A stretch of DNA of 25,070 nt from CAYMJM01 sp964391325 (GCA_964391325.1 CAYMJM010000013.1:1-25070), one strand, 5' to 3'. Shown: positions 15,463 through 22,864, numbered from the stretch's first letter. Numbers and translations are program-made. The notes: a model not told the origin generated them from the letters alone.

Positions 15463-17154
15463 TCAGGTATTATTAATGTTAAAGTACCTTAGAAAGTTCT
15501 GTACTTCTTGAAAAGAAGCTTCAGATAACTTTTGACTTCTGGTCTCCTCTTGAAACACTTTTACTCTTTCTTCAATGCCCCCCATGATAGAGAGAATATA
15601 GCTTATCATATAATTGTAGGCTTCTTGAGCTGTTGATGGGTCTTGCATCATGTCCCTTCTCATCCTAGCTATACTACCTATACCTTTAGCTGCTTTATAA
15701 AATACATGATGTCCTTTGCCTTTTGTATTCTCCATATCTTCTTTGTCCCTTGCTATCTGAATCTCAACTCCTATTCTTTCTCCATTTTCACTATAGTAGT
15801 AGAAATTAATGTGCACAGCACTGTACTCGCTTGCTGGACGCGGAGGTGACTCGTGTACTTCAAGGCTTGTATGATTCACAGTGATGACCTGCTTGGCTTT
15901 CTGTGTTACTTCAGGCATGTTAACCTGTACAACTGGTTCAGATTCTCTTGCATGGCCTGGGACCAGACCAAGAACTGGATCCTGTAGAATCTGCTCTATT
16001 AAACTATTTACTAAGTTTTTTAAGTCAGGGTAGGTATAAGTGTTTGGTAACACAAGCTTATATCCAATTATATCAGGCACTTTACCTTTTTTTAGCTTCT
16101 CGATAATACTGCCTACATGTTTTATTCGGCCTTCTATCCTTCCTTCTGCTGTTCCAAGTATATCTCGTAGCCTTTGTCCCCTAGATTCTATTGTTACAGG
16201 GAACAGTGAAGCTATTTCAGGATCAAAATTCAAACCTTCTTGATAAAGACTGTACGCGCGCCTTATTCTGTCCATTTCTTCTTCTGTTGGTGTAATGTAT
16301 GGAACCTGTTCTCCAGTTTCATTTTTTGGGAAGAACTCCGGATCATTATTCAGGTACCTATAAGCGTATGAATAAGCCTCCCTGCTAAGGTGTTGAAAAT
16401 CAGCCATCTCCAGCAATGGAGCATAAAAAGATAGTAGTTCCTGAGCATCTCTCCAAGCTGATGCAGGGCGTTGAGGATTCGGATGTCTTAAGTTATCCAT
16501 TACCTCTGCCGTTTTTAGTATCAGTCCTTCGATATCCCATATTTGTAAAATATTAGCCATTGCCTCTATATCTCCCATAGGAGCTCTCCACTGTAAGAGT
16601 TCTCTGCTGATATTATTTTTGCCATTTTTGATGGCTTGGGCCATTCTTATTTGTAGATCTTCTGTTGTCAGTGTTGATTGCTGCTTTTCGATAATTGAAT
16701 TCAGATGCAATTTTAAAGTTTCAAAGTCGGGGTGTGTACTATTAAGAAGTATTTGTTGAACTTCTCCTCTCCAGGCTTCAGCTGCTTCTTCGAATTTAAT
16801 TGCTGAGAGTGCTATTCCTAGTGCGTATTGTGTAGTTTCTGAGTCAATATTGTACAAGGTCTGTAAATCCTGTAGTAGCTGAGCTTGCTCTTCAGGATGG
16901 TCTGATTTGTATAAACATTCAACTCTGTCGTGTAGGTATGTGGCTGCTATTAGTCCTGCTGGTGGCTCCAAGCCTAGGTGACTGTCATATAATTCAATAA
17001 TACGACTAATGTGGTCTACGGCGCTTGACCCATCTGCTCTTCTTGGGTATTCTCTGAAGTGGCTTCTTGTCAGATCTTCAGTAGCTGCAAGATAATAAGC
17101 CTGTTTTGAATCTTCAATCAAAAATTGTGGTTGTTCTGGACTGAATTGATCCAT
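15463..17154 (-). CDS. Divergent RelA/SpoT-like (p)ppGpp synthetase/hydrolase (RSH)
   Basis: 563 residues. N-terminal HD-type region: H48 in VDHISRI, H75-D76 in YLHDRVE, and a later KTAEVMDNLR (214-223) matching the 'KLADRLHNMR' motif. Synthetase region from about 325: GRIKHVGSI (R343, K345, S349), D361 in DIIGYKL (catalytic Asp site, usual DLIAIR), EYSAVH (444-448, usual GYQSLH), VEIQI with E464 (catalytic Glu) and GHHVFYK (usual AAHW.YK). Deviations: in the HD domain the usual HDVVED is HDRVEC and the later Asp is Glu (E217), so hydrolase activity may be altered; synthetase R of DxxxxR is Lys. There is no TGS or ACT domain after the synthetase part, so ribosome regulation as in RelA is unlikely. 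The ATG at 17154 follows a structured leader with an intrinsic terminator. The family call is from motifs; it could also make a different alarmone. Confidence 0.75.
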   Translation of the reverse strand: MDQFSPEQPQFLIEDSKQAYYLAATEDLTRSHFREYPRRADGSSAVDHISRIIELYDSHLGLEPPAGLIAATYLHDRVECLYKSDHPEEQAQLLQDLQTLYNIDSETTQYALGIALSAIKFEEAAEAWRGEVQQILLNSTHPDFETLKLHLNSIIEKQQSTLTTEDLQIRMAQAIKNGKNNISRELLQWRAPMGDIEAMANILQIWDIEGLILKTAEVMDNLRHPNPQRPASAWRDAQELLSFYAPLLEMADFQHLSREAYSYAYRYLNNDPEFFPKNETGEQVPYITPTEEEMDRIRRAYSLYQEGLNFDPEIASLFPVTIESRGQRLRDILGTAEGRIEGRIKHVGSIIEKLKKGKVPDIIGYKLVLPNTYTYPDLKNLVNSLIEQILQDPVLGLVPGHARESEPVVQVNMPEVTQKAKQVITVNHTSLEVHESPPRPASEYSAVHINFYYYSENGERIGVEIQIARDKEDMENTKGKGHHVFYKAAKGIGSIARMRRDMMQDPSTAQEAYNYMISYILSIMGGIEERVKVFQEETRSQKLSEASFQEVQNFLRYFNINNT

Positions 17155-17171
17155 ATTGAATGTAAGTCAAT

Positions 17172-17196
17172 AAAAAACCTCCTTTTTTGGGAGGTT
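17172..17196 (-). terminator. Intrinsic terminator inside the RSH leader
   Basis: Minus strand: AACCTCC (17196-17190), loop CAAAAAA, GGAGGTT (17182-17176), and a run of six T (17177-17172). It points toward the RSH gene and ends 17 nt before its ATG; no minus-strand gene lies upstream that it could serve, so it acts as an attenuator. Confidence 0.7.
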
Positions 17197-17284
17197 CTAA
17201 TTTTATTTATTACAGTCAATATTTATCTTATACCTCCCAACGAACTACATCCAGAGCAATGCTCTAGATGTTCTAAAAATTGGG
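17172..17284 (-). promoter_or_regulatory. Structured leader with mutually exclusive antiterminator/terminator (riboswitch-like)
   Basis: In minus-strand RNA: CCCAAU (17284-17279) pairs with GUUGGG (17241-17236); GAAC (17273-17270) with GUUC (17245-17242); AUCUAGAGC (17269-17261) with GCUCUGGAU (17257-17249), loop AUU, giving a 19-bp bulged stem. The 3' side of this stem is part of UUGGGAGGU (17240-17232), which is perfectly complementary over 9 bp to ACCUCCCAA (17195-17187), the 5' arm region of the terminator at 17172-17196. So the stem releases the terminator and its opening blocks it. Two U-G pairs in the stem would be C-A mismatches in plus-strand RNA, supporting the minus orientation. 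It does not match T-box sequence or any riboswitch I know. Confidence 0.6.
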
Positions 17285-17308
17285 TTGTATATAGATAAAT
17301 ACTGATTC

Positions 17309-17314
17309 ATTATA
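17309..17314 (-). promoter_or_regulatory. Candidate -10 box for the RSH transcript
   Basis: A perfect TATAAT on the minus strand; the -35 region is poor. Initiation near 17302 would make a leader of about 148 nt that contains the whole folded element. An ORF of 21 codons (17310-17245; MNQYLSIYNPIFRTSRALLW plus M) overlaps it and ends in the hairpin, but its ATG lies in the -10 box, so it is probably not translated if this promoter is used. The rest of 17285-17437 shows only AT-rich sequence. Confidence 0.4.
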
Positions 17315-17437
17315 TAATTATTGTATCATAGAGTTAGTCTTTCTCTCAACCATAATTGAATATAATTCGTAATGAAAAATAGTGCAAGATATTTTCTAGG
17401 ACTTCTCGTGGATATAGCTTTTTGTTAGAATAAACGC

Positions 17438-18805
17438 ATGAGAATAAAAAATACTTTAGCGATAATAATTTTTTTCTTATTTGTAGCACTAATCCCCTTT
17501 ATATGGCCAGCTACTGATATTAAAGTCTTGGGACACCATATAGATTGGGATGGGTTAAATTTATCTACGATAACAGGGCATAGATATGAAGGAGAGTTGA
17601 GGTTTAGAGATGCTCTGGATACAAGAGGAGGAATCAAATATACGTTTGAATCTGATCTTGCGACCTTCCCTGAAGACGAGAGACAAAAAACAGCTGAAGA
17701 ACTTGTTTACAAATTTGCAGACAGGCTAGAACGAAATGGGTACAAAGATTTTGACATGAGGTGGTGGATAAATGATGGTACAAAAGTAATAAGTACTGTG
17801 TTAGTGGCCAATCAAGCAGAAGATGATGCTGTTCTTATCTCCTTGTTGGCAAGTAGAGGAAATTTTTCCTTCTGGACACAGGATCCAGAGTATAGTCCTG
17901 AGGAGGAAAACACAGAGTTTAACTTTTATCAAGGTATGAAGCCAGCAGATATTACGCAAGGAGACATTTTAAGCCTAAAATCTGTTTATGGGGTTAAAAA
18001 TAATGGATATGGCTTTAAACTTAAATTCAAGAATGAAAGCGCATTTAATATTCTCTCATTTACGCAGACTGAAACCTATAGAACAACAATGATGGTCATT
18101 GATGGGCAGCCAGTTGCGGTCAGAAGTTATCAGTTAGAAACAACGGGGGATGTAAGTAGTTATGAACCAGTTGTACATATGACATCATTGATAGATAACT
18201 CGTTTGATATAAATGATACAGTTGAGGTTATGTGGCAGACAGGGGAGCTACCAGCTAGCCTCGAACTGACAGATAGTCAGCCTATCAGCCCTCTATTAGG
18301 GGAAAGTTTCGAAAATAATATTAAGCTCGCAATTTTTATAGCAGTATGTTTGCTTTCCATTCTGTTAATTTTCAGGTATAGGTTTTTAGGAATTTTTGTT
18401 GTTTTAACTTACTTCCTGTTTTCAATACTTTTGATATTCGTTCTGATGTTATTCAGAGCGCAATTTTCTCTTCCTTTGATTTTTGGTATATTCCTCGGAT
18501 TTCTGCTTTTTCTGCTCTTACAAATTGATTTATTGAGCAGATTGAAAAGATATCCATTACAAGACATAGAAGCTGTATATAGCGATGTGGATAAGATACA
18601 GTCTTCCTACAGAAGATTATTGATAGTATTATTAGGTCTTGTATTGGTTATTTCTTATGTGCCAATATTTGAAGTTGCGCAGACTGCGAATGTTTTAGGA
18701 GTAGGTATTATAGCTACACTTATAATCAGTTACTTGGCTCATTATTTATATTTAGTTCCTTTCTATTCTTGGCAATTAAGATATGAAACTAACAAAAAGT
18801 CTTAA
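17438..18805 (+). CDS. secD: SecD-like protein-export protein, divergent
   Basis: 455 residues. An N-terminal membrane helix (about 7-25), then LDTRGGIKYTFESDL (canonical LDLRGG.....ev), DRLERNGYKDFDMRW in the first periplasmic (P1) domain, and five hydrophobic segments from about 296 to 445. SecD with SecF pulls exported proteins out of SecYEG using the proton gradient. The TM4 motif of SecD (DANVLIFERI) is replaced by LLQIDLLSRLKR, and the DANxTT segment that follows is not recognisable, so proton-relay residues seem lost. A TAGAAT at 17427-17432 lies 5 bp before the ATG, so the message may be leaderless. It overlaps secF by 23 bp. The order and pair context support the call. Confidence 0.7.
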   Translation: MRIKNTLAIIIFFLFVALIPFIWPATDIKVLGHHIDWDGLNLSTITGHRYEGELRFRDALDTRGGIKYTFESDLATFPEDERQKTAEELVYKFADRLERNGYKDFDMRWWINDGTKVISTVLVANQAEDDAVLISLLASRGNFSFWTQDPEYSPEEENTEFNFYQGMKPADITQGDILSLKSVYGVKNNGYGFKLKFKNESAFNILSFTQTETYRTTMMVIDGQPVAVRSYQLETTGDVSSYEPVVHMTSLIDNSFDINDTVEVMWQTGELPASLELTDSQPISPLLGESFENNIKLAIFIAVCLLSILLIFRYRFLGIFVVLTYFLFSILLIFVLMLFRAQFSLPLIFGIFLGFLLFLLLQIDLLSRLKRYPLQDIEAVYSDVDKIQSSYRRLLIVLLGLVLVISYVPIFEVAQTANVLGVGIIATLIISYLAHYLYLVPFYSWQLRYETNKKS

Positions 18806-19682
18806 ACTTACAATAATAGTAACGCTTCTTGTATCTGTTGTATCTATTGTTATACTGACACTGACAGGTATCAAAGTGGGTAATCCATACCAAAACACCG
18901 TAGAGGTAGCGATAGATTTCTCTCAAGATGTGGAACTCGACCAAGTCAGTACTGCGCTATCAAAGGTTAAACAATTTGAGACACTGGAAAAACAAAGCGG
19001 GCAAGAATATTTAGTCACATATTACTCTCTGGAGCAACAGCAAAAGGATGATATACAGTCTAACCTTATAGAGCTAGATTCTGAAGTTTCGGTCCAGTCA
19101 ACAGAGAAAAGTAAAGTAAATAGAGACTTGGAGTTCCTATATTTTTCCATTCCACTACTGTTTTTACTTATACTTGTTGGAACGTACCTATTGATGTCTG
19201 AAATAAAAAAATCTCGAAACAAGTGGGGGGTGAGCGTATCTACTATACTGTACCTTGTAATACTTGCAGCGGCCACTTTAGCAATGTTTAGTGCATTTTC
19301 GTTGTGGGAAAAGCTAAGCTACACTGGGATTGTTTTCTTGGGAGGACTCCTGATCGCAGATATATTATTTACTGCAATAATGCTTATGCGTTTGAATGCT
19401 TATTTACGTAACTCAATGCAGAAAAATTTTATGAACTCAGTCATTAATTTTGCTGAAAAATATGATGAAAGTTATGTAGTCTTCCAATTAATTGCATTAT
19501 TAGTTCTGTTTCCTTTGGTGCTGGTTTCGGACAGGGCCATAGAGTACGGGGTTATATTGGTACTGACAATTGTATTAAATATCTATATGCAAACTTACGG
19601 TTTTGTTCATTGCTTCCTGTTGTGGCAGCTTGCCTTAGATCACTTGCCTATTATCAAAAAGCTAAAGTGGACCAGGAGATAG
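18783..19682 (+). CDS. secF: SecF-like protein-export protein, divergent
   Basis: 299 residues with an N-terminal helix (about 9-29), a small extracytoplasmic part containing a run NTVEVAIDFSQDVELDQVST where SecF has GxDFxGG, and then five hydrophobic segments (about 115-138, 151-170, 180-203, 231-248, 254-275). The usual GIDFTGG motif is reduced to VAIDFSQ and the SecF TM4 motif (VVxFDRIRE) is not recognisable. Identity rests mainly on position right after SecD, topology and size; it may be a degenerate or specialised partner. The start overlaps secD by 23 bp and the end overlaps the GNAT gene. Confidence 0.6.
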   Translation: MKLTKSLKLTIIVTLLVSVVSIVILTLTGIKVGNPYQNTVEVAIDFSQDVELDQVSTALSKVKQFETLEKQSGQEYLVTYYSLEQQQKDDIQSNLIELDSEVSVQSTEKSKVNRDLEFLYFSIPLLFLLILVGTYLLMSEIKKSRNKWGVSVSTILYLVILAAATLAMFSAFSLWEKLSYTGIVFLGGLLIADILFTAIMLMRLNAYLRNSMQKNFMNSVINFAEKYDESYVVFQLIALLVLFPLVLVSDRAIEYGVILVLTIVLNIYMQTYGFVHCFLLWQLALDHLPIIKKLKWTRR

Positions 19683-20152
19683 ATTTTAGCATTCATCAAC
19701 TCGATCCTAGCTACGCTTCAGATTTACATGCAAACTTTCATAAGTTTTTGGCTAGTATCCCTGAGCTTAGTGATAAAACTGAGTTTTTCCTCCAAGGTGA
19801 TTATTCTTTGGAGAAAATAGCTAGTGCATTATGTTATCCTAGGATTATTGTTTTAGGTTGCCTAGTACAGAGGAAGTTGGTTGGGTTCTTATGGGGAAGT
19901 GCTAGTTATGCAGGATTGGGATTTATTAGCTGGCTTTGGGTTAATGATTCGTACAGAAGTAGAGGGATTGCGAAAAAACTAGTGGAGACTTATGAGTCCT
20001 ATGTCTTGAGAGAAAGTGGGCATGTTGTTGAGTTGTACTGTTTCTCTAATATGGAGGCTTTTTATACAAAGTTAGGCTATAAAATTATAGGAAAAAGAGA
20101 AAAGGGATACTTTAAGCTTCCGCAATCAATAATGGAAAAATTGCTTACTTAA
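19667..20152 (+). CDS. GNAT-family N-acetyltransferase
   Basis: About 161 residues from GTG at 19667. FISWLWVNDSYRSRGIAKKL is the acetyl-CoA-binding motif A (V...YR.RG.A..L), and ELYCFSNMEAFYTKLGYKIIGKRE is the C-terminal motif B (N..A...Y.klGF). Substrate unknown. The frame is open up to a TTG at 19610, inside secF, but GTG at 19667 gives a natural GNAT first strand (DFSIHQLDPSY) and only 16 bp overlap. The end overlaps the convergent flavodoxin gene by 8 bp. Confidence 0.8.
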   Translation: MDQEIDFSIHQLDPSYASDLHANFHKFLASIPELSDKTEFFLQGDYSLEKIASALCYPRIIVLGCLVQRKLVGFLWGSASYAGLGFISWLWVNDSYRSRGIAKKLVETYESYVLRESGHVVELYCFSNMEAFYTKLGYKIIGKREKGYFKLPQSIMEKLLT

Positions 20153-20567
20153 TTTTACTTGCCCACTCTTGAACCTGCTGAAGATGTGGTCCAATATCGC
20201 CATCAATTTTGTAGGATTCTACTTCAACAGTGGCTCCTACATCTTTCAGCTTTTTTTCTAATATATCAACTGCAGTACAGAAATGCTCATAAATTGATTC
20301 TCCGCATCCAAACACGGCTGCTTTTTTCCCGCTAAGGTTTATGTTATCCATTTGTTCGTAAAAGGGGGTAAAATCATCCTGCAACTGACCTTCATTCCAG
20401 GTGCTTGATCCTAGGACAATTAAGTCATATTCTTGTAGTTCTTCGGGTGTAGTCTCTGTAACGTTTTTTATTGTAACTTCAAAGTTATTCTGCAACCCAT
20501 TTGCAACATAGTTAGCAACTTCTTCTGTATTACCAGTGGTACTTCCGTATACGATGATAGATTTCAT
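20145..20567 (-). CDS. Flavodoxin
   Basis: 140 residues, the size of short-chain flavodoxins. The N-terminus IIVYGSTTGNTEEVA is the FMN phosphate-binding loop (T/S-x-T-G-x-T), LGSSTWNEGQLQDDF is the W-containing 60s loop, and FGCGESIYEHFCTAVD is the 90s loop (usually GCGDSSYEYFCGAVD). It would carry electrons as FMN semiquinone/hydroquinone, replacing ferredoxin. It sits 21 bp after RsmE on the minus strand, while its 3' end overlaps the end of the GNAT gene. Confidence 0.93.
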   Translation of the reverse strand: MKSIIVYGSTTGNTEEVANYVANGLQNNFEVTIKNVTETTPEELQEYDLIVLGSSTWNEGQLQDDFTPFYEQMDNINLSGKKAAVFGCGESIYEHFCTAVDILEKKLKDVGATVEVESYKIDGDIGPHLQQVQEWASKIK

Positions 20568-20587
20568 TGTTTACGCTTAATAAGTAA

Positions 20588-21322
20588 TTAATAAAGTAGT
20601 ATTGCACTTAGCACTATACCTGCTGTTTCCGTTCGCAGGATAGGGGTATCTAGATAAATAATTGTAAAACCAGATTCTATTGCCTTTTGAATTTCCCTAC
20701 TTGAGAATCCGCCTTCTGGTCCGACTAATGCTAAGATAATACCATTTTCAGTTAACTTTGTCTTTATAGAACGAATATTTTGAGAATTTGTTACTTTTCT
20801 TGAGTGTAGTAGGATTTTAATATCGGCAGGAATGTTTAGTACTTCAAAAAAACTTATCGGATGTCCTATCGAGGGAATAGCAAATCTCTCTGACTGTTTC
20901 GCAGCTTCAGTTGCTATTTTTGTCCATCTATCTAATTTCTGGGGCTTAAACTGTTTCAGTTTAAATATGCTATGATCCGACTCAAAAGGTACAAACGAGT
21001 CAATCCCAATCTCCGTATTCATCCTAATGATATCATCCATCTTTCCAGCTCTTGTAAGTGCTTGGGCTAAAATAACCTTTGGTTTATTGTGTTCCTTCTT
21101 GATAAAATCCTTGGCAATAATATTTCCGGTGATTCCGTTTTTCTTTAATTTTTCTATTGAGGCTCTGTATATATGGTTATTGTTATCTAGCAATATTATG
21201 AGATCTCCCTGTTGCATTCGTAACACCTGCCTGATTTTTTTTATATCTCGCGGATTTTCAAGGACAAATTTATCATTAAAGATTTTATTTGGCTCTATGA
21301 AAAATCTAGGTATATCTGTCAT
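20588..21322 (-). CDS. rsmE: 16S rRNA (uracil-1498-N3)-methyltransferase RsmE
   Basis: 244 residues, normal length. An N-terminal PUA-like part (RFFIEPNKIF, HxxxVLR-like IKKIRQVLRM) precedes the SPOUT methyltransferase domain, with KVILAQALTRAGKMDDIIRM (family: ...ALpKgdkmd.ii.kateLG), LVGPEGGFSSREI, and YLDTPILRTETAGIVLSA (LG..ILRtETA...al). It methylates U1498 of 16S rRNA with S-adenosylmethionine. ILRTETA and GPEGGFS form the knotted cofactor site. It is followed by flavodoxin after 21 bp, probably one transcript. Confidence 0.93.
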   Translation of the reverse strand: MTDIPRFFIEPNKIFNDKFVLENPRDIKKIRQVLRMQQGDLIILLDNNNHIYRASIEKLKKNGITGNIIAKDFIKKEHNKPKVILAQALTRAGKMDDIIRMNTEIGIDSFVPFESDHSIFKLKQFKPQKLDRWTKIATEAAKQSERFAIPSIGHPISFFEVLNIPADIKILLHSRKVTNSQNIRSIKTKLTENGIILALVGPEGGFSSREIQKAIESGFTIIYLDTPILRTETAGIVLSAILLY

Positions 21323-21334
21323 TTGAGGTATATC

Positions 21335-21491
21335 TAATTAATCTGGTTATGAGTTAGCGAGAAGTGTCTACCTTTCGACAAGCTCAAGGTAGACACTTCT
21401 CGCTAACTTATTCGCGTCTATCCTTCGACCGCGCCAGCTGGCGGGCAGGCTCAGGATGGCATACATCGAAACTCTCAATTCACGTTAATTA
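21335..21491. repeat. Palindromic MITE/REP-like element, copy 1
   Basis: The core is a perfect 22-bp inverted repeat (arms 21353-21374 and 21386-21407) with an 11-bp loop TCGACAAGCTC. It is followed by a second GC-rich palindrome of the ATCCTTCGAC...GCTCAGGAT type with an inner CGCCAGCTGGCG. Partial terminal inverted repeats TAATTAA are at both ends (21335 and 21491). The core sequence CCTT-TCGACAAGCTC-AAGG resembles the CCTTCGACAAGCTCAGG repeat family found in many bacterial genomes. Confidence 0.65.
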
Positions 21492-21514
21492 TATATATTT
21501 TATTTTTGTTTGCC

Positions 21515-21541
21515 AAAAAAGAGGGGATAGTATCCCCTCTT
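21515..21541 (-). terminator. Intrinsic terminator of the DsbA-like gene
   Basis: Minus strand: AAGAGGGGA, loop TACTA, TCCCCTCTT, then a run of T (21520-21515). A 9-bp stem starting 17 nt after the DsbA-like stop codon at 21558. Confidence 0.85.
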
Positions 21542-21557
21542 AGTTTCTCTTTTTATC

Positions 21558-22355
21558 TTAGAGCTTAGAGTCAATTGTTGATGCGAATACATCATATGGC
21601 TGAGCTCCAGCAACTAATGTTCCCTCTGTGACTGTGCCGTCAGGCTGTAATTTCCCTACTACAAAACCTGGTGTGCCAGTTACCCCAGCACTTTGTGCTG
21701 CTGCAGCATCATTTTGTACCTCTTCCTTATACTTCTCTGATTCTACACATTCCTTGACTTTGTTGCTGTCAACACCTGCATCCGAAGCCAAGCTGTATAG
21801 TTTGTCATCTGACACACCTTGGCCATTTGAAGCAGTGGCGTTATATAAGCCTTGGGCAAAATTGAAAAATGCGTCATTGCCACCCTGCTCTTTTACACAT
21901 TCACCTGCTATTGCTTCTTTTGTCGCAACTGGGTCATGGAAACTTAGAGGAAGGTCTCTATATACAATTATTGCTTTTCCAGTATCTACATAATTTTTTA
22001 CAATATCTTCAAAAGTCTCCTGGTGAAATCTTTGGCAGAAAGGACACTCAAAGTCACTAAATTCTACTATTGCTACTGTAGCTTCATCTTTATTACCAAG
22101 GTATGGATCATCATCTATAGAAGTTGTTGCATTTCCTGGATCAACCTGTACTGGATCTGCTGCCTCCTGTCCTAGTACTGCATCTCCACTGTCATCTGTG
22201 TATCCAGGGGTGAGCTTTTTTACATTGGAGTTGATACTTAACAGTCCTACTAAAAGAACTGCTGCTACTATAACTGTCCCTACCAAAATTGAGAGGGGAG
22301 TTAGTAAAGTCTGAAGATTCAACACAACTACATCGCTTTTTGGGGATTGTCTCAT
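21558..22355 (-). CDS. DsbA-like thioredoxin-fold protein, membrane-anchored
   Basis: 265 residues. One N-terminal membrane helix (about 19-41) is followed by a polar linker (about 45-85), then a DsbA-like domain: AIVEFSDFECPFCQRFH (CPFC at 104-107), a helical insertion including two further Cys (GECVKEQ and VKECVES), and TGTPGFVVG with the cis-Pro. It would act outside the membrane in disulfide formation or reduction; which direction cannot be told from sequence. No DsbB or VKOR gene is in the window. A strong intrinsic terminator follows, and tRNA-Pro is upstream on the same strand. Confidence 0.9.
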   Translation of the reverse strand: MRQSPKSDVVVLNLQTLLTPLSILVGTVIVAAVLLVGLLSINSNVKKLTPGYTDDSGDAVLGQEAADPVQVDPGNATTSIDDDPYLGNKDEATVAIVEFSDFECPFCQRFHQETFEDIVKNYVDTGKAIIVYRDLPLSFHDPVATKEAIAGECVKEQGGNDAFFNFAQGLYNATASNGQGVSDDKLYSLASDAGVDSNKVKECVESEKYKEEVQNDAAAAQSAGVTGTPGFVVGKLQPDGTVTEGTLVAGAQPYDVFASTIDSKL

Positions 22356-22502
22356 TATGTTAATTAATAAATTAAATAAATATATTGATTGATTGTAAGT
22401 AAAAAAATTTATTGTTAATTAAGAACGCTTATTAGAAAAAATAGTCACTTCGTATTATTAAGTATTTTATGTCAGGTTGTCCAGGGGTTGGAAATACTAA
22501 AG

Positions 22503-22576
22503 TCAGACCGGCCAGACTTGAACTGGCGACCTCACGCACCCCATGCGTGCATTCTAGCCAACTGAACTACGGTCTG
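22503..22576 (-). tRNA. tRNA-Pro(GGG), CCA not encoded
   Basis: Minus strand: acceptor CAGACCG/CGGTCTG with C1-G72 and A73 as in bacterial proline tRNAs, D-arm GTTC/GAAT, anticodon arm CACGC-ATGGGGT-GCGTG with GGG (22540-22542), T-arm GCCAG-TTCAAGT-CTGGC. The sequence after A73 is CTT, so CCA must be added by an enzyme. The acceptor helix continues into leader and trailer as a further 8-bp perfect pairing (see findings). Confidence 0.93.
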
Positions 22577-22626
22577 ACTTTAGTTTCCCCTTCCTGATCA
22601 CTACACTTTATCCAAAGCCTAGTTTC

Positions 22627-22806
22627 TAATTAATGTGAATTAGGAATTAGCGAGAAGTGTCACCTTGAGCTTGTCGAAAGGTAGACACTTCTCGCTTACT
22701 TATTCGCGTCTATCCTTCGACCGCGCCAGCTGGCGGGCGGACAGGCTCAGGATGACACGAATATTCACATACATCGAAGCTCTTGATTCCTAACTCACAC
22801 TAATTA
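22627..22806. repeat. Palindromic MITE/REP-like element, copy 2
   Basis: Related to copy 1 but with better ends: terminal inverted repeats of 21 bp with two mismatches (TAATTAATGTGAATTAGGAAT against TAATTAGTGTGAGTTAGGAAT). Inside are the GCGAGAAGTGTC...GACACTTCTCGC arms, here with one base missing from the left arm, and a loop inverted relative to copy 1 (CCTTGAGCTTGTCGAAAGG). The second palindrome is the same as in copy 1 with four extra bases. No transposase is present; the length of about 180 bp and terminal repeats resemble a non-autonomous element. Confidence 0.65.
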
Positions 22807-22815
22807 TATCAAATT

Positions 22816-22864
22816 CTTTATTTTGAAGCTGCTTCGCTGAAAAAATAAAGTGCAAGGCAGCTTC
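22816..22864. repeat. Overlapping inverted repeats in a 150-bp intergenic stretch
   Basis: CTTTATTTT (22816-22824) pairs with AAAATAAAG (22842-22850), while GAAGCTGC (22825-22832) pairs with GCAGCTTC (22857-22864); the two stems interlock. There is no T-run, so a terminator is unlikely. The remaining sequence up to 22956 is AT-rich with a possible TATACT -10 box at 22922-22927 for the small ORF. Confidence 0.4.

Noticed and set aside
17190..17240. T-box riboswitch upstream of the RSH gene
   Set aside because: GGGAGGTAT is not the T-box sequence (AGGGTGGNACCGCG), and no Stem I with specifier loop is visible.
17245..17310. 21-codon leader peptide upstream of RSH as the attenuation sensor
   Set aside because: Its ATG lies inside the best -10 box, it has no ribosome site, and it has no run of one amino acid's codons; kept only as an alternative.
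19610..19666. TTG start for the GNAT gene
   Set aside because: It would overlap secF by 73 bp and add residues not resembling a GNAT N-terminus; GTG at 19667 fits better.
21335..22806. CRISPR array
   Set aside because: Only two copies about 1.3 kb apart with coding and tRNA sequence between; no short regular spacers and no cas genes.
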